Positions 23,248 through 33,461 of a stretch of 64,000 bases of DNA are shown piece after piece. The notes below the pieces were generated by a model, which had not been told where the DNA came from, made no database searches, and saw only the letters and a program-made list of their open reading frames with translations. Origin of the DNA: Aurifilum marmelostoma (taxonomy: Eukaryota > Ascomycota > Sordariomycetes > Diaporthales > Cryphonectriaceae); the NCBI GenBank assembly GCA_027559495.1, contig JAMXSV010000021.1, forward strand, positions 248,001-312,000, in the 5' to 3' direction. Position 1 is the first letter of the stretch, and each line of letters begins with the position of its first letter. A program made the position numbers and the translations under genes.

Positions 23248-25077
23248 ACGCCCAGCGCGCCATCCACTGGTCGTCGGTCCGCACATCGATGCGGACCAGG
23301 CAGACATTCACTTCGGCTTAATGTCTACTACCACCCTCCAACGTTCAGCATGACATTATGGAGAGCTACAGCAGAGCGATATTTTTATTTTTCTTGGATT
23401 CTCAAGGGGATGGGCCCGATTGGAGTTTTCTGGTGGTTGAGCCTGGGATAGGGCCACAGGCTATTTTTTGATACCAACGTTGCATCATTTACTTCTCTCG
23501 CGAATTCACCCGCGTTTTCTTTTGTCTCCTCGAGCTCAGTCACCGGCTGCTTTATACTGGCTGGCGCAGTGATATTCCTTGGCCATACTAGAGTCCCAAG
23601 ACGCTGGATACAGAAAGACGGACACGGAGGTTGACCCTCACGACCAGATGTCTGGAGGCAGGGGTTGAGAGCGATAGACGGGCAGCATCTTTTATCTTAT
23701 TTTCAGAGGGGATGTCAGGAGAGGAAGAGTCGATGTAGGATGGAGCGGCAGCTCAAGGCTTCCTGTTGCATAGGTTATCTTCTCCCTCTCGGGGATAAGT
23801 GAACATAGTCGACACGAAATCATGATCTTCTGAAGCCGTTCTGGCTTTGTTTTGGAAAACATATGGCCGTGCTCGATTTTATCCGGTGATCTGGTAGATA
23901 CCCCTCGGCCGCGAACGGCAAGTCGAGACATGTGCCGGGTCCTGTGTTTCATCAGATGGCTGGGCAGCGCGGCAGGGTACAGGGGCCTTGGACTCCCGCG
24001 GAGATACTATAGCAAGCAGGCTTCCAACGACATGGCATTGACCTCTTGTCTCCACGACCCACACACAATACACACAATGCACTTCTGATTCATCGTCCCA
24101 GTGCCTCTCCATCTGCCGCGCTGTCAAAGTACACACCCTCTGTGCTGCCAGTCTGCATTGACCGTGTAAGAGTGAGAACGAGATCGGCCCTGCCAGCGGC
24201 CCGTCCCTCATGCCTCGTCCTATATTTATTTGTACAGTGTCAGCTCAGCTTACCGAGGCCCATTGCGGGTGCCGTCCCCGGGCATCCTTTCCCCTTCATT
24301 CCTCATGTGCATATTTGTGTCACGCCAGCAGGGAGCAGTGTGCAAGACTACTCGATCCTTTCTTCTTTTCTTTTCTTCGTTTCAAGTTTGAGATGTCACC
24401 AAAGCTTCGTCATCGTCACTGGAGTGGGGCCCCGTTTTGAACGACGCCCCTTCGGAGCTATGAGCTGCTGCTCCGGTGACTTCACTCTGTGGTTCTCCAC
24501 ACATCGTCTACATATACACAAGCAACGGTAGTTTTCCATTGGGTTATTAAACTTGCTGCGATGAGACTGCTCTCCTGTCTACCAAAGTTATGACAACGAA
24601 ATCGAATTTGAAGAAAATAAATCCCCCCTTGCGCAATCTCGTGGTCGATCAAACAGCTGCCCTAGCATTACAAAGTGCCACCGAAAGAGGTTCCTTCGTC
24701 CTTCCAATCTCGTTCTTGCCTTCCCAAATTACCATTGAAAGAACCCATCTGCTCTCCACCTTTCTTCCTTGTTGGCATCCATTATAATAACAACAAGTCT
24801 CTCTTCGCACGTCCATCTTGGTCTTTCCTAGGACCTCCACTTCCACGGTGAGGCCATCAGCCAGAGACATGACTCTTCCATACAGCATCGTCTTGTCAAG
24901 GCTCGTGAGCTAATCTCTCTGGTTTTTCCCCTTCCTGTCCTTTTCCCTTTCCACTTTTTTCTTTCTCGTGTGTCTCTCTGGTTTTCCTTTTCGTCTTCAG
25001 AACAAGAAGGTTGGGCGGGCCCAGAGGCTTTGTGTATGGTGACAGAGAGGCCAAGCGGCAATCTCTCGAGTATAACA

Positions 25078-25221
25078 TCAGGCGTGGTGCTGGCAGCCGA
25101 CCTTGGCGCACATCTCGCAGAGGCTCCCGCCCGGCATTGCCCTGTTGGGGCATCCCAAGATGTGGTGCTGACAGAGCGCTACGCTCATCTGGTTGATCAT
25201 CTTGCAGACCTTGGCGTTCAT
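25078..25221 (-). CDS. Candidate 47-residue Cys/His-rich mini-protein
   Basis: An uninterrupted frame from ATG 25221 to TGA 25078, with A at -3. The protein has six Cys (6, 17, 24, 35, 38, 43) and two CQHH tetrads (17-20 and 43-46), giving a near-symmetric CxH-x4-C ... CxxC-x4-CxH pattern that could bind one or two zinc ions. There is no signal peptide, so it would be intracellular. An in-frame stop lies shortly upstream, so the ATG is not inside a longer frame. A perfect TATATAAA lies on the same strand 300 bp upstream, with a C/T-rich stretch between, which fits a promoter and leader. I cannot name a family; short fungal Cys/His-rich repeats are only loosely similar. It could be the last exon of a longer gene, or chance. 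Confidence 0.4.
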   Translation of the reverse strand: MNAKVCKMINQMSVALCQHHILGCPNRAMPGGSLCEMCAKVGCQHHA

Positions 25222-25520
25222 CTTGCGGACGGTCAGTCGGCCCGGCAGGGAGATCAAGATTGGGGAGAAGTTTCAGAGGACAGCGCACTGGCTTTCGAAA
25301 CGTGCCGGATGGAGGGATGTGTAAGTGTGTCAGAGTGATGAGTAGAGACACAGAAGGTGCAGAAGGGAGATAAAATGTGTTTGGACCCTGAGTACAAGAT
25401 GCCTGGCGCCGAGAGAAGGTTGCTGCTTGGGGAGAAGACGGTGATGGGTGTCGCACGAGATGCGTCCTTGGAGAGGGAACAAGACTTTCCAAAACTATGT
25501 CTCTGGCCGGCGACGACGAC

Positions 25521-25528
25521 TTTATATA
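25521..25528 (-). promoter_or_regulatory. TATA box candidate for the Cys/His mini-protein
   Basis: TATATAAA read on the minus strand, 300 bp upstream of the ATG at 25221. No other minus-strand gene start lies nearby. Confidence 0.35.
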
Positions 25529-26773
25529 ACGTTGTCTGGGGACAGTCGAATTGCCCTCGCAGGGGTCTGCAAGCCCCTGTTCGTTCGTCGAAGGTACTCG
25601 GGTATCCTCTTGTTTGACCCAGGGTGGAAGGGTGGTTCATCTCATCCGACAAGGCGGACGACGACCATCGGATCACTGAGACCTTCCTGTCATGCGCATC
25701 ACGGTACCACGCAAGAGCTGGCCGGTTGCCTCTCACCGGACTCCTGTTCTGTCTCTGGATAATCCCGCCGAGTCGACACAAAAGATGTACCACCTTCCTA
25801 GGAGGATCAGCTCTTGTCACCCGTCAGCCTCACTTTTTATTCTCTCTTCTTTCCTCCCTTCTTCTCTGTTTCCTTCTCTGACTCTTGCGGCCTTTCATAC
25901 CTAACAATACCACGACCCCGATATTGCTCCTCCCCCGGTCCCACCACCTTGGAAGCGCCCAATCTAAACCGCGGCGCGCTGCTCACTCACTCAGTCACCA
26001 AGTACCTGTCCACAGTCGATCATATCGTGACTGGGAATGGGGCCGCTCCGTCCTGCTTGCCGTTCACTGGTTGCCGCTATCCCCAATCGAGGCAGTATCA
26101 CGCTCTACTTGTATGGGAAAGATGGTCGCTCCGACCAATACGAGAGTCGCTCAGAGATTCGCCGCATAGACTTGTCGAGAAATACTGCCGGCAAAGTCGG
26201 ACCGGACGACTTCTCCAGCAGAGTTCGTCTCACTTATTAATCTGGCCCTGATTAGGCCTTTAGCTGGTGAATCAGGAAGAGACAGATTCCTCAAGCCATC
26301 CTCTCAGCACCTAGACGTGCTTTTGATTGTATTACGGAATCCTTCCTCAGGTGTCGAGTAGGCAGGCAGTCAAGAGTTGCCAGTCAGGATGAACAACAAA
26401 GACCACGAAGGAGCGGTGAGCCATCGCCTACATAAATCGACGGTTGTGTGGGGGGGATGAGAGTACATCAGCATCTGATCTGACAGAGACGGGAAGCGCT
26501 GAGGGCAGAAGTGCATCAGCACAAATGCCACCCTCCCCCCCCCCCCCCCCCCACATATTCTCGTCCCGGCAGACGAAGGTGCACATTGTGCGCCTCTACC
26601 ACCGGGTGAGCCGGTTCGTGCACATATGCGTGCATGCATGAATTGTGCACGTGGCTCAGGGAAAAATGGAGGGGGAGTGAGCCGGGGGTGGGGTGTGGAA
26701 TTGATCGTGTCGAAAAACCATGGTACAGTGGTATTATCAACAATCGAAAGGATTGCAGGTAATCACGAGAGAG

Positions 26774-26774
26774 G

Positions 26775-26808
<34 letters not shown>
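26774..26808. repeat. GT dinucleotide microsatellite
   Basis: GT tract with one interruption, followed 100 bp later by a GA tract (26909-26934). Confidence 0.9.
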
Positions 26809-28177
26809 ACTTTCTTGCGCCCAGCCACGCCATTGGCTGGGCCGACTTGTATCTTTATGCCTCATAGATTTTAAGACGCAGCTGTATCAGGAGGAAGAAA
26901 GATGATACAGAGAGAGAGAGAGAGAGAGAGAGAGGAGACGGAAATTTGACGATGACCATGAGAATACCACTACAAGTACTAGAAGTGAGGCGTTCTGGGT
27001 GGTGGTTGGTTGGTAGTAGTCGCTACCTGCCGGGCGAGTACAAGTCGAGGTGCGATGTTCGATCTAAGGTGTGGGGACCGGCCGTAAGCCTCACCGGTCT
27101 GCAGATGAGAACTTGAGATGTCCGTTGTTACCGCATGCTGTTCTGTGTTTTCTCTGCCTGGGCCGATGGAGGGGTCGGTCGTCTGATGCAGCTATTGTCC
27201 GGCAGGGCTGTCGTACATGAGGAGGAACACCCCTCACGATTAACCTGGTTGAAAGGGTTTTTGCTATCACACCAATTTTTATTATTTATCTTTCATCTCT
27301 TTTTTTATGTCACACAATTTCCTTTTATACACACACACAGACACACGGCACATACGGTACACACCGACGTACACGTATGCATCACAAATCATCAGGGTCC
27401 AAACGGACATCTATGTATCTAACCATGGTAGAACTTTCCCCTCCGGCCGACCCGTACCCGTTGTCCTGGGAATTCGATATTATTATGTATCGTAGAATGG
27501 ACCCAAGGGCCCCGGTCCGTCACTGGAGGGAAATATCGCTCAGGGCACGCCTCCCTTCCCCCCCCCCACCTCCCTGGTGACCCCACTCACACCTGCATGG
27601 CTCTCTCGCTTCCCACGCGTTCGTGTCGTTCTATCCAGGCCGGAATGAACCGTGGTTCTGATTTTTCCGCCAGGGCCAAAAGAAGACAAAGAAGACGAGA
27701 ATGGGCTGGATGATGACAAAACGATGAAGCAGGGGGGGGACAGGGTGGTTTGGGGGGGGTTTGAGTACCTTTGCCGCCGCCCTTCGTGGGGTTCGCGGGC
27801 CAGGCCACACCGGTGCTTGGGGACTCGGGAACGCATCGTAAACAGGGCGGGCGGGAGGGCAGGCACGTGGTTAAGCGCCTGACGTGCATGGCTCTACGGA
27901 GAATTCAATATGAAACAAACCGGAGAGAAAAGAGAAGAGGCAGAGGTAACATTACATTTGTTTTTCAAAAGAGGTTGCGGTTGGTATTTTTTTTTTTGTT
28001 TTTGCTTTGTCTTTTTCAGGGCGGACAACGCTGATGTTCATTTCGTGGGGCGGGAGCGGCGTTTGAGTTGAGGGTTACGTTGACTCTCTTCTTTTTCCCT
28101 TTTTGACGCTGTATCTTTTTCGCCCTTCACATTTGACTTGTTTCAATTACATCCGCTGTCAGACCTCTTCTGATTAT

Positions 28178-28179
<2 letters not shown>

Positions 28180-28216
<37 letters not shown>
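28180..28216. repeat. Poly-T tract of 37
   Basis: Unbroken T run in gene-free DNA. It may be the reverse of an old poly-A tail from a retro-element on the minus strand, but no element is seen next to it. The length in the assembly is unreliable. Confidence 0.85.
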
Positions 28217-28217
<1 letters not shown>

Positions 28218-29513
28218 AGTATGTTATCCGTTGCTCATTCTTGGGATTCACCAAAAAGTAGATCCGAGGAGGGTTGTTGTGCATGCTTGTTGTCTTTTGT
28301 ACCACACACACCAACACGCACGTGTTTTATCGACTTGAACTTGCGACATGTTTGCGGTTCCAAGAACGGTGAAGATGTCTCACCTGCACGGAGCACAAGG
28401 TTTTCCTCCATGTTTGTGTGGTTCCAACCTTCATAAGCAACAGAGAGGCTCTGCCTGATTGGGGCCAAGGGTCGCACCATGAGGCCGCAGCAAACCGGGC
28501 CTGGGTCCTACAGTAGCTTGCAGGGCAGGGGTCACTCTAGCGCGTCCCTCCAGCTTCTTCTTCTTCTTCTGCCTGGCGTGACCACAGCAAGACCTCTCTC
28601 ATGTGTGGTCCATGCTCTATCCTCCCTCAGACGCGACACAAGGGTGGCTTGGTTTCACGACACCACGGCATCTTGTGGCGCTGTTCGGCAACATTCAGTT
28701 GGTCGTGTGTGGCTGAGCCCGGAGTCTGATATTTTTCTTTTTACCAAATACCTACTACGGCTGGTATGATGCGCAGTGCCCCACGTCCCGAAGGCCCCCG
28801 AGATCGCTCCGGCTCCCTCGGCATCGAGCTTTGACTAAAGGGTCACGACGCCGGCCCCAGGAAGCTCAGCTCAGCCCCCATATTGCGGGGTAGATCAGGT
28901 CTGCTGGCCTCGAGAGGTTCTGTTGAACAGCTGAGAGGCAGCCCGAGCTGGTGGCTCCGGCGCGTGGTGGCGGCTGTTAGTGCTGCTGCTGCTGTTGTTG
29001 CTGACTGCAGATGCTGAGGCAGGAAGAGGAACCACAAGGGGTCAGCAAGCCCTCAGCAGGCCGGATCCTTCCTCTGCTTGTTGGGCCCTTGATGTGTCTG
29101 ACGGCGGCGCCAGGCTGGGTTGGGTTCCCAAAGGTGATGAGGGAGGAGCAGGAGGCGCAATTCGAGACCGTTTTTTGTGGCCCTCTTTTGTGTGTAAGAA
29201 GTGTGGTGCATGTGTAAGCTGCACCGCATCCTTGAGTCGGGAGGCGAGGTTTCTCGTGTTTCCCATTTAATCCTCTAGCTGCTGTTCCCAACCCGTCTTC
29301 TGCTCCCGCAGCTCCACTCCTCTTCCTCTTCTCCCCATCATCATCATCATCATCATCATCGCCACCACCACCATCATTATTATCATCAACTACACTCTTG
29401 GTACCCAAATATCCTGCTCTCTCTTTCTCTTCTCTATATCAATACGCGAATATAGAATACAAAAGAAAACCAATTCCTCCTAACAAGCCTCCACTCCCCT
29501 TTTCCTTCAAATC

Positions 29514-30494
29514 ATGTCCGCCAACGATTACTACACCGGTGCTGGCGGAGGTGACGGCGGTAACCGTGGCTATCACTCCCCTGCGCCAGGTGGATACCAG
29601 CAGCAGGGCTACCAAGGGCAGCCCGACTACTCCCAGCAGGTCCGTGACTACAGATTCAATTCTGGCTGTCCTCTTCGTTCCCTCTTCCCGCCATGCTAAC
29701 ACATCTCTTCTCTGCAACAGGGCGGCTATCCTCCTTCCCACTCTCCCTACCAGCCCCAGGGCGGCTACCAGCCCCCTCCCCAGCAGACCTACGGCTCGCC
29801 CTCGCCTAACCACCAGGGCCAACCACCCTTCCAGCACCCTCCCCACGGCCACCACCCGGGAGGTCCTCCTCCTCCTCCCCAGGGCTACGGCGGCAGCCCT
29901 CCACCGCCCCCAGGCTACGGCCAGCCGGGCCAAGGATACCCGCCCCCACAGCCCCAGTACGCAGGCGGCCCTCCAGACCAGTACCGTGACGGGCAGTATG
30001 GCACGCCGCCACCACAGCAGCAGGGATACGGAGGACATTCACCCGCGCCATACGGGCAGCAGGGGCAATACCAGCAGCAGCAGCACCAGCAGCAGCCGGG
30101 TCAGTACGGCCAGCAGCAGCAGGGCCAGCCAGGCGACGAGGACCGCGGCCTGATGGGTGGGCTTGCGGGCGGTGCGGCCGCCGGATTCGCGGCGCACAAG
30201 ATGGGCGGTACGGGCTTCATGGGCTCGCTGCTGGCTGCCGGCGTGGGTGCTTTTGCTGGCAGCAAGCTGGAGGACTTTGGAAAGCATGAGTGAGTTTGCC
30301 CCTATCACCTCCCCTATTGTTGATAGCTTTCTGTCTCGCCCTCCTCGTCTGAGAATGCATACGATATTGCTGGGATGCTGGAAAGTCGCTGACATGTTGA
30401 ATCCAGAGTCAACAAGCATCATCATCAGCATCAGCAGCAGCAGCAGTGGGGAGGTCATCATGGACATCATCATGGCCGTAGGGGCAGTGACTAA
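29514..30494 (+). CDS. Pro/Gln/Gly-rich low-complexity protein with a glycine-zipper segment
   Basis: Three exons: 29514-29639, 29721-30289 and 30407-30494, predicted 260 residues. Intron 1 (81 bp) has an atypical GTCCGT donor but a clear GCTAAC branch site and CAACAG acceptor; intron 2 (117 bp) uses GTGAGT and a GCTGAC branch site. The first 170 residues are YxQ/PPQGYGG-type repeats, intrinsically disordered and prion-like. A short glycine-zipper stretch follows (GLMGGLAGGAAAGFAAHKMG, then FMGSLLAAGVGAFAGS), which could insert into a membrane or self-associate. The end is His/Gln-rich. Proteins of this architecture are common in fungi and often described as stress-related, but their function is unknown. 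The long C/T-rich leader suggests high expression. Confidence 0.8.
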
Positions 30495-32087
30495 GTGGTG
30501 TCTCTGAGTTGGTGTGGATTATAAAGGGAATTGTGCTTGGTAATGTTTTGAAAGCTTGCGGTGTCTCGAATTAGATAATGATAAAAAGAAGGCTGGACGG
30601 TGAGGCTTACTGGGGTAGTTGAGCTACGACGTTCGATCATGAACCTACTTTTTGGAACTATATCTCAGCTCATGTGTATTTGTTGCCAATATGCGCCTAT
30701 GATGTATCATCACAATATGTCTTGTTGGCATTACTGAACTCATGATTTGATATTGCTGCTCAGCTGAGAAGTATAGAGATAAGTCGAGTATCCTCAACTC
30801 TGGCCACCATATGCGGGGCTTCGGAAGACCTTGACTGCGATTAGGCCAGTCTGGGCCTGTCCAGTATTTAAGCTATTATTTAGGTAGAGGCGACTGGTCA
30901 TAGGCTATAGATACTTGTCTGGACGGGTCTTTGAGAATGTGGAAGAGAAGTGGGATCAGTACAACGTGCACAAGTCTAAGAGTTCAAAACGGCACTATGC
31001 GCAAACTTAGATTCCGCTTAAATATTTCCAATAATAATATATGTAAAATAAAAGTGTACTATAGGCTAGCTATCAATGTTTGTGTACAGTCACTAAACCC
31101 AGATGCTTTTTCGTGACAGTGTGGTTCAAAAGTTGCTACCTGTTTTATCATTATAATTATTAAAAAGAGTCACAGATAAGTTTTGTGTCGCACCCCAGTA
31201 GTACATTCCATACATACAGTGAATACTGATGCCATCCATCTTATTTGGAGCTGCTGCTACACATGCTTTCCCAATGCTTAGTTTTCAGGGGTTCCAAGAT
31301 TGAGAATTGTGTTCCCATCCTTTAATAGAGCGAATTATAGATTGTTTGGGTTAAACCATTCCAATCCCAAGTACTTGTTGTGAGTTCTACTCTGCGATTA
31401 TCAAATTTAATAGTCATCATAATTCAGGCGCAGTTAAAGGTGAGTGTTGCTATATAAGATCTACTGGGTTCGACTGGTCCTGACTCTCTCTGGGTAATGT
31501 ATCATCGTCTAATAATTATCATCGATCACGTAGACATAGAAGAAGGAGGTTCTCACAAGTACATTCCTCATCTTGTAATTGCTTGTTTCTCAGGGGACCG
31601 CACAGCAGATCTCTCGCATACGCTCTATACGGCAGCCTTATGATTCTGGTTAACATCAAGCTGATTTGTTCTTTGTATCACGGCCGGGAACAGATGTCCG
31701 CCAAGGCAATCAAATACACGGAAGGATGAAGCGGTTTTGAGCGCGCCAGCTCATCTGTGGGGCCACGATCAATGTCTTCAAGATAAAGCCCTCATGGGTC
31801 ATCATCCCACAATTAACCCACATTCGTCTTGCTCTCCGGATTGGTAAGCCACGGGGCTTTTCTCTTTAATTCAGCCCGGCTGAGTAATGCGCCTATCTAG
31901 ATGTTCTGGGTAGCAAGATCTAATTATACGTACAAAGAGGGTATATACGCTTAGATTCCACAACTATAGACTGACGCCGGGGACTCGTGACTACGATGTC
32001 GTCCTCGTGTAAGCGTTGTGAATATTCATCGTCCTCGGTCACAGGATTCATCAACACCTCCACGTTACCGTCCAGGACTCTCTCAAC
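30495..32087. other. AT-richer intergenic region
   Basis: 1.6 kb clearly richer in A+T than the coding DNA, above all at 30.9-31.5 kb, with no long open frame. It could be a decayed (RIP-mutated) repeat or simply intergenic DNA. No terminal repeats were found by eye. Confidence 0.45.
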
Positions 32088-33144
32088 ATGGGCTCCTGTT
32101 GGCACCCCAGGTTGCTGGGTGGGATCCACCTCGCAACACTCCTCCTCCTCTTCCCAATATTCGCTTCAGCCGCCGCTTCGCAGCTCCAGCACCCCGTCCG
32201 CGTAGTCCACCAGTTCCCAGACCCCTCCTGGCTCGAGAACCTCGCAGTCATGCGGAACGGGTCCATCCTGGCCACCGAGATGACGCAGCCGCGCCTGTGG
32301 CTCGTGGACCCGTCCCCGGCCGCTGTTGCTGGCGGTGTGGCCCCGGTGCTGGCGGGCGAGTTCGAAGGGTACCTCGGCGCCCTGGGCATCACCGAGATCC
32401 AGCCCGACGTGTTTGCCGTGGTGACCGGGAACTTCTCCCTCGAGACTGTCGAGTCGTACCCGGGCACGTACAGTGTCTGGCGTATCGACATGAGCGCGAG
32501 CAGCAGCACCGCCGCCACCATCTCCAAGATCGCAGACGTGCCAGAGGCGTCCTTCCTCAACGGCATCGCCTTCCTCGGCCCGGAGCAGAACGCGCTGCTG
32601 CATGCCGACTCGACACTGGGCGTGGTCTTCCGCCAGGACCTGCAGACGGGGTCCATCACCACCGCCATCGACGACCCCCTGATGAAGAAGTGCACCCCGG
32701 ACGTGCTGGAGGGGATCAACGGCCTCAGGATCTTCAGAGGCCACGCATACTTCACCAACGCCTACTGCGGCTTCCTTGCCCGTGTCCCCATCCACCCCAA
32801 CGGCACCGCCAGCGGGCCCGCGGCCGTCATCGCCTACTCGGACGCGCCCGGAACGTACATCTTTGACGACTTCGCCGTCGACCCCAGGGACGGGACAGTC
32901 TACGCCGCGGCGGGCAACGAGAACGTCATCACGCGCGTTTTCGCCAACGGGACCACGGCGGATGTTGCGGGGGGATCTGAACTCGACCGAGATTGCGGAG
33001 CCGACGGCTCTGGCGTTTGGGAGGCTGCCTGGGACGGAGCGGACGGTGTATATCACTACTGGTGGGGCTCTTGGGGATCCGATTAATGGGACGACTGTGG
33101 TGGGGGGACAACTGTTGGCCTTGGATCTGGCAGGGAGCTACTGA
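32088..33144 (+). CDS. Secreted SMP-30/gluconolactonase-like beta-propeller protein, one frameshift
   Basis: The ATG at 32088 opens a signal peptide (hydrophobic core LATLLLLFPIFASAAA). The body is a six-bladed propeller of the SMP-30/gluconolactonase/LRE type, with blade motifs such as WLENLAVMRNGSILATEM, ASFLNGIAFLGPEQNALLHAD and FDDFAVDPRDGTVYAA, and several N-glycosylation sites. In the written frame the protein goes wrong after TADVAG. The correct continuation (DLNSTEIAEPTALAFGR ... TVYITTGGALGDP ... LLALDLAGSY, stop 33142-33144) is in the next frame. The switch falls in a run of six G at 32969-32974, where five would keep the frame, and no intron fits. The full product would be about 351 residues. 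Such proteins are secreted and occur near fungal metabolite loci; the substrate is unknown. Confidence 0.75.
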
Positions 33145-33461
33145 TAGTGATCAGCATGAGCTGTAATTAGATGTGTTTTCGCTATGGGAAGTTGAAGCAA
33201 ACTAAGAGGATGAGAAGTTTCTGTGCCCACTAAGCATTTTGCTTCTGTCCAAGAAACTCAGCTCGAGACTGTTAGCAGAGTCCTCTTGCTGATCGAGGAG
33301 TCATTGTTATAGTAGACATGTTCGGTGACTGCAACGAACAAAACTACCCGCAATACCTCAGCACCGCTCCGAGCTTTCTCACCTCCATCTAGACTGAATG
33401 CCAGAAAACCAATACCTACCTACATCACTCATCCACGAGTCTACCACACTGTCATGATGCA
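33145..33461. other. Convergent intergenic region, SMP-30-like and ABC transporter
   Basis: About 320 bp holding two 3' UTRs. No other feature was seen. Confidence 0.55.

Larger units (their letters stand above)
23248..29513. other. 6.3 kb gene-poor, microsatellite-rich region
   Basis: Mostly non-coding with many simple repeats: a C run (26535-26552), GT and GA tracts (26774-26808, 26909-26934), a T tract of 37 (28180-28216), and a TCA run just before 29370. Two weak coding signals stand out: the Cys/His mini-protein at 25078-25221 (separate entry) and a plus-strand frame at 26037-26240 ending in a non-repetitive stretch. The last 250 bp are C/T-rich and fit the promoter and leader of the glycine-zipper gene. 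Confidence 0.45.

Noticed and set aside
24896..25492. 198-codon minus-strand frame overlapping the Cys/His mini-protein
   Set aside because: Pro/Ser/Arg-rich with no domain. The 47-residue frame in another phase has a better start and a patterned composition.
28180..28216. Poly-T tract as the tail of a retro-element
   Set aside because: No element body, target-site duplication or reverse-transcriptase frame is seen beside it.
32942..32990. A very short intron to explain the SMP-30-like frame switch
   Set aside because: No GT-AG pair of workable length fits, while changing one G in the G6 run restores the family sequence exactly.
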